From Actinomycetota bacterium (GTDB lineage Bacteria > Actinomycetota > Acidimicrobiia > Acidimicrobiales > CADCSY01), in NCBI GenBank assembly GCA_019348495.1, contig JAHWJI010000014.1, forward strand, positions 1-35,756: 35,756 nt of DNA, given 5' to 3'. The number at the start of each line of letters is the position of its first letter. Position 1 is the stretch's first letter. The notes below the pieces were generated by a model. The model saw only the letters and a program-made list of their open reading frames with translations. It ran no database searches and was not told the origin of the DNA. Positions 24,768-32,250 of the stretch are shown here, in pieces. Position numbers and translations under genes: made by a program.

Positions 24768-24838
24768 TCCGAGCTCCTGGCAGTGGAAACGGGGTGGTTG
24801 CCGCAACGGTTCCGCGGCCAGGACGCCAGGAGCTCGGA
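24768..24838. terminator. Long inverted repeat between convergent genes (probable two-way terminator)
   Basis: TCCGAGCTCCTGGC (24768-24781) and GCCAGGAGCTCGGA (24825-24838) are perfectly complementary over 14 bases, separated by 43 bases that hold a smaller GTTGC/GCAAC hairpin. It fills the whole gap between the RsbW-like gene and the FNT gene, which end 3 bases either side. There is no T-tract, as often in GC-rich actinobacteria, so a hairpin terminator or RNA 3'-end protector is the best guess. Confidence 0.55.
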
Positions 24839-24840
24839 CC

Positions 24841-25782
24841 CTACGACGGCGATGCTTCTGGCGGCGTGGACGGGGAGGGCTCGCGTGGCTCGTCCACGGG
24901 GCGGCGTTGCTCGTCGCGCATGGCGGTGCGACCGATCTGGACCAGGCGCAGGACGGTGACCAGAGCCAGGCCCCCGATCATGTTGCCCAGGGCCGCCCAC
25001 AAGGCCATGCCCAGCCAGTCGGCGTAGCCGAAAGGCGCCCCGGCATGCAGGGCGGCGAACATCTCCAGGGAGACCACGATGGCGTGGTTGAGCCGTCCGC
25101 TGGCCAGCACAAAGGCGATGGAGACCGCCGCCACCAACTTCCCGGGCACCGAATCGGTGCCTCGCTCCATCCACGTCATCAGGGTGATGGCTGCGCCCCC
25201 GATGATGGCCGAAGCCAGGGAGGTGGCGCTGATGCCCAGCTCGGGGTAGTGGCTGCCGACCTCCACCGCCGTCTCGTGCAGGTCGGGGAGCCCGACGGCC
25301 ATCAGTCCGGTGAAGGCCCATCCGGCCAGCAGGTTGGTCGCCGCCGTGCCGCCCCAGAGCCGCAGCGTCGCCCCTACCGTCGACTTGTGGGCCACCACCG
25401 CGACCACGGGGACGAGAAAGTTCTCGGTGAACAGCTCGCTGCGCCCGAGCGTCAGGGCGATGAAGCCGATGCTGAAGGCCAGGGCGGCGAGCAGCTCGTT
25501 GCCGGTGCCCTCACGCACGATGAGCAGGGCCATGACCCCCACGCCCACGTCGATGCCGCCCACCGCACCGGTGGAGAGCAGCGCGGGCCAGCTCCGGCCC
25601 AGCCGTCGCTCGGCTTCGTCCACGGTGCTCTGGAACCTGTCCCGCAGCTCCTCGTCGACCGGGCGCCGTCGCCGGCCCAGCTCACGCCGCTGGTCGGCGT
25701 CAGGCCGCCGGGGCTTGTCCTGCCCCGGCGGCACCTCGGTTGCGTCGGACGACGACGTCGTCCTCGAGGTGTCGTTGCTCAT
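24841..25782 (-). CDS. Formate/nitrite transporter (FNT) family channel
   Basis: A 313-residue membrane protein of the FNT family (FocA/NirC/YfdC-like). Residues 1-62 are a charged, disordered cytoplasmic stretch ending in a helix (VDEAERRLGRSWPALL). Six hydrophobic segments follow, with family phrases GGIDVGVGVMALL, LGRSELFTENFLVPV, LWGGTAATNLLAGW and ALWAALGNMIGGL. The long polar ends resemble the YfdC branch rather than classical FocA. The substrate, probably a small monovalent anion, is not determined by sequence; no formate or nitrite metabolism gene is adjacent. ATG 25782 is preceded by a strong ribosome site (GGGGAAAGGGG region). Confidence 0.85.
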   Translation of the reverse strand: MSNDTSRTTSSSDATEVPPGQDKPRRPDADQRRELGRRRRPVDEELRDRFQSTVDEAERRLGRSWPALLSTGAVGGIDVGVGVMALLIVREGTGNELLAALAFSIGFIALTLGRSELFTENFLVPVVAVVAHKSTVGATLRLWGGTAATNLLAGWAFTGLMAVGLPDLHETAVEVGSHYPELGISATSLASAIIGGAAITLMTWMERGTDSVPGKLVAAVSIAFVLASGRLNHAIVVSLEMFAALHAGAPFGYADWLGMALWAALGNMIGGLALVTVLRLVQIGRTAMRDEQRRPVDEPREPSPSTPPEASPS

Positions 25783-25838
25783 CGGTCGCCCCTTTCCCCG
25801 GACGTCGGCCCACGAGCGTGGGCGATCCGGCGAGGCGC

Positions 25839-25844
25839 AGGATA
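25839..25844 (-). promoter_or_regulatory. -10 box TATCCT for the FNT gene, with a structured 5' leader
   Basis: On the minus strand TATCCT would start an RNA of about 50 bases before the ATG. That leader holds a 7-base hairpin (GCCCACG/CGTGGGC, 25808-25823) and a purine-rich ribosome site. The hairpin may alternatively end the upstream phn transcript. Confidence 0.4.
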
Positions 25845-25902
25845 ACGGGAGGTGGCACCGCCCCAGGGTGTCCCGAGCCGCGACGGGATGGCGTCAACAG
25901 GG

Positions 25903-26712
25903 TCAGGGCGATGATGGCGATGGTGAAGGCCCAGCCACCGAGAGGTTGGTTGCCGGTGGCCTGCCGCTGTCGAGGGGGTCGTAGACGGTGGCCCGGTCCT
26001 CGGGGGCGAACTCGGCGGAAGGGACGTCGAGGACCATCTGGCCGGAGCGCAGCCCGATCACCCGGTGGGCGAACCCGGCCACCAGCTCGACCTGGTGCAG
26101 GCTGCACACCACGGCGATGTCGTGTTCGGTGGCGACCGCCCGCAGGGTGGCGAGCACGCCGGTCGCCGATGCCGGATCGAGGCTGGCCACGGGTTCGTCG
26201 GCCAGGACGAGGCGGCTGCTCTGGGCCAGGGCCCGGGCGATGGCCACCCGCTGTTGCTGGCCGCCGGACAGGGTGTCGGCCCGGGCATCGGCCCGGTCGG
26301 CCAAGCCCACCCGGTCGAGGCACTCCCGGGCCCGCGCCCGCTCCTCGGCGCCGGGCCGTCGGGCCAGCACCCGCCAGGTGGGGAGATGGGCCAGGCGCCC
26401 CACCAGCACGTTGTCGATGGCGCTGAGCCGGCGTACCAGGTTGTAGTGCTGGAAGATCAGGCCGATCTCCCGTCGGGCCTGACGCAGCTCGTTGCCGCCC
26501 AGCCTGACCAGGTCACGCCCTGCCACCTCGACGTGGCCTTCTTCGGGCCGCAACAAAGCGGTGGTGGCCCGGAACAGCGTCGTCTTGCCTGCGCCGCTCG
26601 GTCCGATGACCGCCACCACCTCGCCGGGCATCACGTCGAAGGACACCCCGCGCAACACGGGCGCTCCGCCGTAGCGGTGCCCGAGTCCCTGGACCGACAG
26701 GACGGGCGCCAT
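25903..26712 (-). CDS. phnC: PhnC-type ABC transporter ATP-binding protein
   Basis: About 269 residues, the ATPase of a phosphonate/phosphite-type importer. Walker A is GPSGAGKTT (near 37-45), Q-loop IFQHYNLVRRLSAIDNVL (the phrase typical of PhnC), signature LSGGQQQRVAIARAL, Walker B LVLADEPVASLDP and the switch His in CSLHQVELV. ATG 26712 has a good ribosome site (AGGTGG, 8 bases upstream); GTG 26724 is an alternative that abuts the phnE stop. The last 20 residues are a Ser/Pro tail without family similarity. It is the last gene of the radical SAM-phnD-phnE-phnC unit. Confidence 0.9.
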   Translation of the reverse strand: MAPVLSVQGLGHRYGGAPVLRGVSFDVMPGEVVAVIGPSGAGKTTLFRATTALLRPEEGHVEVAGRDLVRLGGNELRQARREIGLIFQHYNLVRRLSAIDNVLVGRLAHLPTWRVLARRPGAEERARARECLDRVGLADRADARADTLSGGQQQRVAIARALAQSSRLVLADEPVASLDPASATGVLATLRAVATEHDIAVVCSLHQVELVAGFAHRVIGLRSGQMVLDVPSAEFAPEDRATVYDPLDSGRPPATNLSVAGPSPSPSSP

Positions 26713-26724
26713 CCCGGTCGCCAC

Positions 26725-27594
26725 CTACGCCAGCCGGGCCCGGAGGCGGGCCGAGAGCTGGTCCACGGCGGCCACCATGGCCACGATGATCAAGATGATG
26801 GTGAACAGGCGGGGGAAGTTCAACAGGTCGATGGCGTTCTTGAGCTGTTGACCGATGCCCCCGGCTCCTACCACGCCGAGGACGATGGAGGCCCGGATGT
26901 TGAACTCCAGCATGTAGAGCCCCACCGAGACCAGTCCGGGGAGGACATCGGGCAGGAGGGCCCAGCGCACCACCTTGAGTCGACTCGCCCCGGTCAGCTC
27001 GGCTGCCTCGAGAGGTCCCGCAGGCATCCCCTCGATGGTCTCGGCGAAGAGCTTGCCCATGCTGCCAAAGGTGTGGAAGGCGATGCCCAGCGTGCCGGCG
27101 AAGGGGCCCAGGCCCACGGCGGCGACGAAGAGCAGGGCGAAGACGAACGAGTCGATGCCCCGACAAGCGTTGAGCACCCAGCGAGCCGGTATGCGCAGAA
27201 AGCGGGTCGGCGTGAGGTTGCGGGCCGCGGGCACGCACGCCAGTAGGGCGGCGGCGGCGGCGATGGTGGTGCCCACCACGGCGATGGCCACCGTCTCGGC
27301 GGCGCGCCGGAGGAGCAGGTCGAACCCGTCGAACGACGGGGGCCAGGCCCGGGTGGCCCACCCCACCATCTTGGGCAGCCCCTCGGCCAGTGCCCCGGGG
27401 TCGACCTCGGCCAGGCGCACGCACAGGACGAAGCCGGCCACCAGGACCAGGGCGAGGCTGGCTCGGCGGATCCGGGGCAGCGTCCCGGGGACTGGGGGCG
27501 CGCTCCGAGGAGGCTGGCCGGTGGCCACGTCCTCGACGTTGGGGTACGAGTCGCTGACTCCGTCCTGGCCGCGTTGGGCCGCGGTGTCGGTCAA
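26725..27594 (-). CDS. phnE: PhnE-type ABC transporter permease
   Basis: A 289-residue membrane subunit. The N-terminal 40 residues are polar. Hydrophobic helices follow (ALVLVAGFVLCVRLAEV, VAIAVVGTTIAAAAALLACV, FVFALLFVAAVGLGPFAG and two near the C-terminus). The EAA coupling loop is EAAELTGASRLKVVRWALLPDVLPG, with SIVLGVVGAGGIGQQL after it, as in PhnE. Only one permease gene is seen, so a homodimer is likely. The start at TTG 27594 is the only one close to the phnD stop (10 bases); GTG codons further in would shorten the polar N-terminus. Confidence 0.9.
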   Translation of the reverse strand: MTDTAAQRGQDGVSDSYPNVEDVATGQPPRSAPPVPGTLPRIRRASLALVLVAGFVLCVRLAEVDPGALAEGLPKMVGWATRAWPPSFDGFDLLLRRAAETVAIAVVGTTIAAAAALLACVPAARNLTPTRFLRIPARWVLNACRGIDSFVFALLFVAAVGLGPFAGTLGIAFHTFGSMGKLFAETIEGMPAGPLEAAELTGASRLKVVRWALLPDVLPGLVSVGLYMLEFNIRASIVLGVVGAGGIGQQLKNAIDLLNFPRLFTIILIIVAMVAAVDQLSARLRARLA

Positions 27595-27604
27595 GGGAGC
27601 CCGC

Positions 27605-28507
27605 TCAACTGAGTTGACCGAGGTCTTCCGCCGCCTCCCGGATGATCCGGTAGCTCTCGTTGTCGGCGGGCACGAAGCCGGTGTAGTGCTCGGCCATGAA
27701 CGCCTCGGCCTGCTCGGGGGTGATGGCCACGAGGATGTCCTGGATGCGCTGGGCCAGCTCGGGGTCGAGCCCCTCCCGTACGGCGATGGCGTCGTTGGGA
27801 AGGGGCTCGGACTCCCACACCACCTTGGTGGCGTCGGGGCCGATGGCCCCGGCCTCGATCATGGCCGTGCGGTTGCGGTCGTAGTCGGTGGCCAGCTCCA
27901 CCTGGCCGTTGGCCACTGCCGTCTCGTTGGCCGGATGCGCCGCTCCCTCGGAGTACTGGAAGTAGGTCTTGGGGTCGATGCCCTGCTCGGCGAGAAAGTG
28001 GGTGGGGATGAGCCAGCCCGAGGTGGAGGCCACCTCGGTGAAGGAGATCGACATCCCCCGGGCATCGGTGGGCCAGTCGGTGACCGGCGAGTCGGGAGCG
28101 GCCACCACGATCGAGTGGTAGGTGGGCTCTCCGTCGTACTTCACCGTGGCGATGGCCTGGGCACCGGAGTCGTTGTTGGCCAGCACGTAGCCGTAGGGGC
28201 CCATCCAGGCCAGGTCGACCTGGCCGTTGGCCAGGGCCACGGCGATGCCGGCGAAGTCGGTGGTGACGTCCAGCTCGTACTCGGCACCCAGCTGCTCGGC
28301 CAGGTAGGCGAAGAAGGGCTCGAAGGCGGCCTTGGTGTCATCGGCCGTGGGTTGGTAGGGCCCGATCCCGAAGCGGAGTGTCTCGGGGACGTCGGCCCCG
28401 TCACTCGGTCCGGTACCAGAGGCGACGTCGGTGCCGTCGCCGCAGGCGGCCAGGGTGACCAGGGCCAGGACGGCAAGGCTGGCGAGAACGGGACGGAGGC
28501 GTGGCAT
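27605..28507 (-). CDS. phnD: PhnD-type substrate-binding lipoprotein
   Basis: A 300-residue binding protein for a phosphonate/phosphite-class importer. It has a signal peptide with lipobox TLAAC (Cys22). Family phrases are RFGIGPYQPTADD, AWMGPYGYVLAN, TYHSIVVA, ISFTEVASTSGWLIP (STSG phosphate-type loop) and GAAHPANETAVANGQVE with the conserved His. The ligand cannot be chosen between phosphonates, phosphite, phosphate or a phosphorylated metabolite; TDYDRN occupies the segment that varies between ligand classes. ATG 28507 has a ribosome site (AAAGAG, 5 bases upstream). It follows the radical SAM fusion by 34 bases. Confidence 0.9.
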   Translation of the reverse strand: MPRLRPVLASLAVLALVTLAACGDGTDVASGTGPSDGADVPETLRFGIGPYQPTADDTKAAFEPFFAYLAEQLGAEYELDVTTDFAGIAVALANGQVDLAWMGPYGYVLANNDSGAQAIATVKYDGEPTYHSIVVAAPDSPVTDWPTDARGMSISFTEVASTSGWLIPTHFLAEQGIDPKTYFQYSEGAAHPANETAVANGQVELATDYDRNRTAMIEAGAIGPDATKVVWESEPLPNDAIAVREGLDPELAQRIQDILVAITPEQAEAFMAEHYTGFVPADNESYRIIREAAEDLGQLS

Positions 28508-28541
28508 CAACGCTCTTTCTCTCGAGTGGCGGGAGGGTCGT

Positions 28542-30218
28542 TCACACGGCGCAGTTGTAGATGTGAGGCAGGGTGCCGTCGCTCTGGCGCAGCGTGAGGA
28601 AGCGCTCGACGGCCAGGCGCTTGGCCTCGGCCAGGGGGACCTCGCCGGCGGCCAGCAACATGTCGGGGCTGGTCTCGACGTCGGCGCCGGCGGGATGCCA
28701 GTGCACGCCGTCCACGCTGACCGACAGCTCGGGCACGGTGTTGGTTTCGTCGACGTGGATGCCGGTGTCGGAGAAGCCCCGCTTGATGAGGGGGCGCACG
28801 GCGAAGTCCCGCCCGGTGATGCCCATGGTGGCCAACAGAACGCCCAACTCGGCCACCTCGTGGGCGTTCTCGGGTGTCTCGGTCAGGCCCACTCGCATGG
28901 GCAGGCCCAGCTCGCAGCCCAGGGCCAGGCCCTCCATGGCCCGGGCCCACGAGCCCTGGCCCCGGTTGCGGTCATGGGTCTCGGCCCGGGCACCGTCGAT
29001 CGAGGTCTGCAGCACCAGGTGGTCGCGCCCGGCCAGCCGGCGCAGCTCGGCCAGCTGGCGGCCCTTGAACAGCATGGCGTTGGTGAGCACCACGGTGTCG
29101 AGGCGGTCGCTGGCGTAGAGGATCATCTCGACGATGTCGGGCTCGAGGAAGGGCTCGCCTCCGGTCAGGTAGACCTCGGTAAAGCCCTCGACCACCGCCT
29201 CGTCGATCAGATCCCGGAAACGGGGCAGCGGCATGGAGCGGCGCCTGGCGGTGGGCGAGGAGGCCACCGAGCAGTAGACGCAGCGCAGGTTGCAGTGGAA
29301 GTTGGTGTAGATCCACAGCCGGGGTGGGAACAGCGGCGTGGCGAACAGCGGCACCACGGGCAGGCCGTCGTCGACCACCTCGGGGGCATCGGCCCAGCCC
29401 ACGCCCTCGGCCGCGAACCCGCCGGGCACGGCGCTGCGGTAGAGCTGGTAGCGACCCCGGGACCGCTCCAGGGGCGGCACCACCTCCAGGCAGGTGGTCC
29501 ACCAGCCCGTCTCCACCGTCTCCACGAAGGGCTCGGGCAGCCCGGCCGCCCGCATGGAGGCGGCATGGGCCTGCCAGTCGTAGGCCAGGGCGACCAGCTC
29601 GGCCTCGGCGTGGCCGTCGTCGATGTCGATCACCGCGTACCAGACCTCACGCCGGCCGTCGTTGGCCGGACGCCCCAGCGCACCCACGTTGACCACCAGG
29701 CGCTCGCCCACCCGCTTGATCCAGGGCAGCCCGGTGTGGGTGCAGCACAACACGTCGGCGCCGCTGGTCTTGACACGGAGCTCGACCTCGTGGTCGTCGA
29801 GCGACTCCCAGAAGAAGTCGTTGAGCACCAGGGGAGAGCCGTGGACGAAGTGCACGTCGAGGTCCTCGATGGTCTCCCGGTGCTCGATGTCGAGAGTGCG
29901 CATCCACGCCGCGTACTCGGCGCTGGTGTGGGCCTTGGTGAAGTCGTAGATGAGCTGGGCGAACTCGTTGTCGCGGGGATCGAGGTAGCCGCAGCCGCAG
30001 TCGTCGTCACCCCGGCCGATGGCCACGTCGTAGTTGCCGGCGATGCACTCCACGCCGTTGTCGACCAGGAGGGGCCACACCGCGTCGGGCTCGGCGCCGA
30101 AGCCGCCCAGGTCACCAAGGCAGAACAACCGGTCGCACCCCCGGCGGCGGGCGTCGTCGAGGAACGCCCGCAGGGCGTAGGGATTGGAGTAGACGCCGCC
30201 GCAGACCGCCAGTCGCAT
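28542..30218 (-). CDS. Metallophosphatase-like/radical SAM fusion protein
   Basis: A 558-residue fusion. Residues 1-215 follow the calcineurin-like phosphoesterase order: CGGVYSNPYAL (6-16), CLGDLGGFG (33-41), AGNYDVA (60-66), VHGSPL (125-130), CTHTGLP (159-165) and VNVGALGRP (177-184). Canonical ligands Asp-x-His in motif I are Gly and Tyr here, and GNHD is GNYD, so the fold is kept but the metal site is altered. Residues 300-558 are a radical SAM domain with CNLRCVYC (C309, C313, C316), LTGGEP (352-357) and LQTSIDG. No SPASM cysteines follow, but the protein ends in CAV. Neighbours phnD-phnE-phnC suggest work on an imported phosphorus-containing compound. That is inference. Confidence 0.85.
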   Translation of the reverse strand: MRLAVCGGVYSNPYALRAFLDDARRRGCDRLFCLGDLGGFGAEPDAVWPLLVDNGVECIAGNYDVAIGRGDDDCGCGYLDPRDNEFAQLIYDFTKAHTSAEYAAWMRTLDIEHRETIEDLDVHFVHGSPLVLNDFFWESLDDHEVELRVKTSGADVLCCTHTGLPWIKRVGERLVVNVGALGRPANDGRREVWYAVIDIDDGHAEAELVALAYDWQAHAASMRAAGLPEPFVETVETGWWTTCLEVVPPLERSRGRYQLYRSAVPGGFAAEGVGWADAPEVVDDGLPVVPLFATPLFPPRLWIYTNFHCNLRCVYCSVASSPTARRRSMPLPRFRDLIDEAVVEGFTEVYLTGGEPFLEPDIVEMILYASDRLDTVVLTNAMLFKGRQLAELRRLAGRDHLVLQTSIDGARAETHDRNRGQGSWARAMEGLALGCELGLPMRVGLTETPENAHEVAELGVLLATMGITGRDFAVRPLIKRGFSDTGIHVDETNTVPELSVSVDGVHWHPAGADVETSPDMLLAAGEVPLAEAKRLAVERFLTLRQSDGTLPHIYNCAV

Positions 30219-30224
30219 CGGGAC

Positions 30225-30230
30225 AGGTTA
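30225..30230 (-). promoter_or_regulatory. -10 box TAACCT, leaderless promoter of the radical SAM-phnDEC unit
   Basis: On the minus strand TAACCT is followed by GTCCCG and the ATG at 30218, identical in layout to the sunset-domain gene promoter. No -35 box is clear. Confidence 0.6.
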
Positions 30231-30763
30231 CAACCGGAGTTTGACCATCACTCCCTCCGGGCGTCGCCCCGGGTGACCAGCGCGGTAACGTCGGGCCTGG
30301 TGGACGGGCGGGAGCGCTGGCGCCGAGGATCCGGAGAGAAGTAAAGTTTCGGCGGCCTCATGTGCCCGAGGCCCACGTCCGCTAGGACCGCACGCCGGTG
30401 GCTCGCCCCGGGGGCGTCTTCGGGTCTCACCAGATCACCGAGCCGCTGACGCAATCGACGTCGCCGTGTTCCTGGTGATGTGCCACACCGAGCCCCACCC
30501 GCGATAGGTGTGGACTGGTCCAGGCCGGCTGAGCGTGTACCGCCGCCCTCGATGGCCGAGGCCATCACGGCGCCTGCCGGCACCGCCGGTCGCTGCTGCT
30601 GGTGGGGCCAACGAGCACGGCTGACGCCCCTTGAAAGCATGGTGTCGGTGAGCACCACGGTGTCGAGGCGGTCGCTGGCGTAGAGGATCGTGTCGACGAT
30701 GTCGGCATGCTCGTGAGAGCGCAGGAGCCACGGCGACGGACCGCCTCGGTAGCCTCGCTCCCC
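30231..30763. other. 533-base intergenic region without a credible gene
   Basis: No frame here shows convincing coding character. It contains the duplicated fragment of the radical SAM gene (30624-30711). It also has a local AT-richer patch (AAGTAAAGTTT near 30341-30351) and the promoter of the acyl-CoA dehydrogenase-like gene at its right end. A minus-strand frame is open through the region but only continues antisense of that dehydrogenase. Confidence 0.55.
30624..30711 (-). repeat. Duplicated fragment of the radical SAM gene
   Basis: This stretch matches 29061-29144 inside the radical SAM domain, in the same orientation. Bases 30645-30687 are identical to 29082-29124 (43 of 43), and the flanks match more loosely on both sides. 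On the minus strand it reads ADIVDTILYASDRLDTVVLT, against DIVEMILYASDRLDTVVLT in the gene. Beyond the repeat the similarity fades. It is either the remnant of a second copy, or a short recombination product. Confidence 0.8.
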
Positions 30764-31906
30764 GTGACCGAGGCCACCGCCCGCCGGTCCCAACCTGGCG
30801 GGCTCGACGATCACCCGTGCGTGCGGGCCGCCCTCCGTCTGGCCGCCGGGGTGTTGGCGCCCCAGGCCGAGCAGGTCGATGTCGAGGGGGTCCCCGCCAG
30901 CCACGTCGAGGCCCTGGCCGGCGCCGGCCTCCTCGGCCTCTACGGTCCGGCGGACGCCGGCGGCAGCGATGTCCCGGCACCGGTGGCCCGGCGGGTCACC
31001 GAGGTGCTCTCGGGCGCCGACGGGGCCACCTGGTTCGTGTGGACCCAGCACGCCACTCCGGTGCGGGCGCTGACCCGCTCGGGCAACGCCGAACTGCGCC
31101 GGCGGTGGTTGCCCCGGCTGTGCCGGGATGTCCTGGGCGGGATCGCCATGGCTCACCTGCGCCGTTCGGCGGGGCCCACGGTGCGGGCCTGCGCCGGGGC
31201 CGACGGCGGTTGGCGTCTCGACGGGACGGCGTCGTGGGTGACGAGTTGGGGCTTGGCCGAGGTGCTCCTGGTGGGGGCGGTGACCGACGACGACCGGGCG
31301 GTGTCGGTCCTGGTGGCGGCCCACGAGCAGCCCGGTCTGGTCGCGTCGCAGCCCCTGGCCCTGGCCGCCATGGGAGCAACGTCGACCGTACGACTGGAGC
31401 TCGACGGCCTGGTGGTGCCGGCGGGCGACGTCGTCGACGTCGAGCCCCTCGACCGGTGGCGCCGGGCCGACGCCGACAAGACGGCCAACGTCACCCCGGC
31501 GGTGTTCGGGCTCATCGACTCGGTGGTGGCCAAGCTCGAGGCGGCGGCCGATCGGCGGGGGGAGCCGGCCGCCCTGGCCTTGGCCCGGGCCCTGGCCGAG
31601 GAGACCGGCGCAGTGCGCGCCGCGGCGTACCGTCTGCTCGACGAGGTCCCGGCCCGGGAGGCCATCGAGGAACGACTTGCCCTTCGTGGCCACGCCCTGG
31701 AGCTGGGGGTACGGGCGGCCACCGCCCTGGTGGTGACCAGCGGGGGAGCGGGGATGTCGCGCTCGTCGCCGGCCCAACGACTCGCCCGCGAGGCCCTGTT
31801 CCACCTCGTCCAGGCCCAGACGCCACCGGTGCGACGGGCGACCCTGGCCCGTCTCGCGGAGGTCGGCGGGCGCCGCTGGGCACCGGGTCAACCTCGGTCG
31901 CAGTAG
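30764..31906 (+). CDS. Acyl-CoA dehydrogenase-like protein
   Basis: About 380 residues with the acyl-CoA dehydrogenase fold. N-terminal helices (VEALAGAGLLGLYGPADAGGSD) lead to a middle beta domain (GWRLDGTASWVTSWGLAEVLLVGAV, the FAD-contact region). The C-terminal helices are divergent and end FHLVQAQTPPVRRATLARL. I cannot see the usual catalytic Glu environment or the C-terminal RxxG pattern clearly, so the enzyme may act on an unusual substrate, or not as a dehydrogenase. GTG 30764 was chosen because TAGCCT lies 8 bases before it (30750-30755); an earlier in-frame ATG at 30707 falls inside the duplicated radical SAM fragment. Confidence 0.75.
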   Translation: MTEATARRSQPGGLDDHPCVRAALRLAAGVLAPQAEQVDVEGVPASHVEALAGAGLLGLYGPADAGGSDVPAPVARRVTEVLSGADGATWFVWTQHATPVRALTRSGNAELRRRWLPRLCRDVLGGIAMAHLRRSAGPTVRACAGADGGWRLDGTASWVTSWGLAEVLLVGAVTDDDRAVSVLVAAHEQPGLVASQPLALAAMGATSTVRLELDGLVVPAGDVVDVEPLDRWRRADADKTANVTPAVFGLIDSVVAKLEAAADRRGEPAALALARALAEETGAVRAAAYRLLDEVPAREAIEERLALRGHALELGVRAATALVVTSGGAGMSRSSPAQRLAREALFHLVQAQTPPVRRATLARLAEVGGRRWAPGQPRSQ

Positions 31907-31944
31907 CGTCATGGGGAAACGACGATCGAAAGGCACGTCTTCTC

Positions 31945-32241
31945 ATGATCAAGCTCACCGCCAGCCGAGCCAGCGGCAAGGTGAAGGCCAGCTTCGTGCT
32001 GCCCCTCACCGAGACCCCGGAGGCGGTCTCCGTGCTCGGCGACTTCAACCAATGGAGCCCGTCGGCCGATCCCCTGAAGAAGCGGGCCAACGGCACCCGT
32101 AGCGCCACCGTCGAGCTCCAGCCCGGTCAGAGCTACTCCTTCAAGTACCTGAGCGAGGGTGGGACCTGGTTCACCGAGCCCGAGGCCCACGGCCACCAGG
32201 TCAACGAGTACGGCGAGACCAACTCGGTCATCCAGACCTGA
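31945..32241 (+). CDS. Small stand-alone CBM48-like (glycogen-binding/isoamylase N-terminal type) protein
   Basis: A 98-residue protein that is essentially one E-set/CBM48 domain. It has VKASFVLPLTETPEAVSVLGDFNQW, with the hallmark GDFNQW (about 32-37), then SATVELQPGQSYSFKYLSEGG, FTEPEAH and NEYGETNSVI. Such domains normally sit beside glycan-active catalytic domains or in AMPK-type regulators; here there is no catalytic part. It probably binds alpha-glucan or a protein partner. AAAGG lies 11 bases before ATG 31945. TAGCGT, overlapping the stop of the previous gene, could be its -10 box. DUF501 and ppx follow within 10 bases. Confidence 0.82.
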   Translation: MIKLTASRASGKVKASFVLPLTETPEAVSVLGDFNQWSPSADPLKKRANGTRSATVELQPGQSYSFKYLSEGGTWFTEPEAHGHQVNEYGETNSVIQT

Positions 32242-32250
32242 GGCGGTGGC

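Noticed and set aside
25903-25960. Hydrophobic stretch (WAFTIAIIALTLL) in an alternative frame at the end of phnC
   Set aside because: About 13 residues is too short for a membrane helix, there is no start or ribosome site, and phnC has its own stop there.
28431-30344. 637-residue plus-strand open frame antisense to the radical SAM fusion
   Set aside because: Composition is that of a shadow frame; the minus-strand gene has cofactor motifs and a promoter.
30248-31936. Long minus-strand open frame opposite the acyl-CoA dehydrogenase-like gene, running into the radical SAM repeat
   Set aside because: Only the short repeat segment resembles a protein; the rest is antisense. Treated as a duplicated fragment, not a gene.
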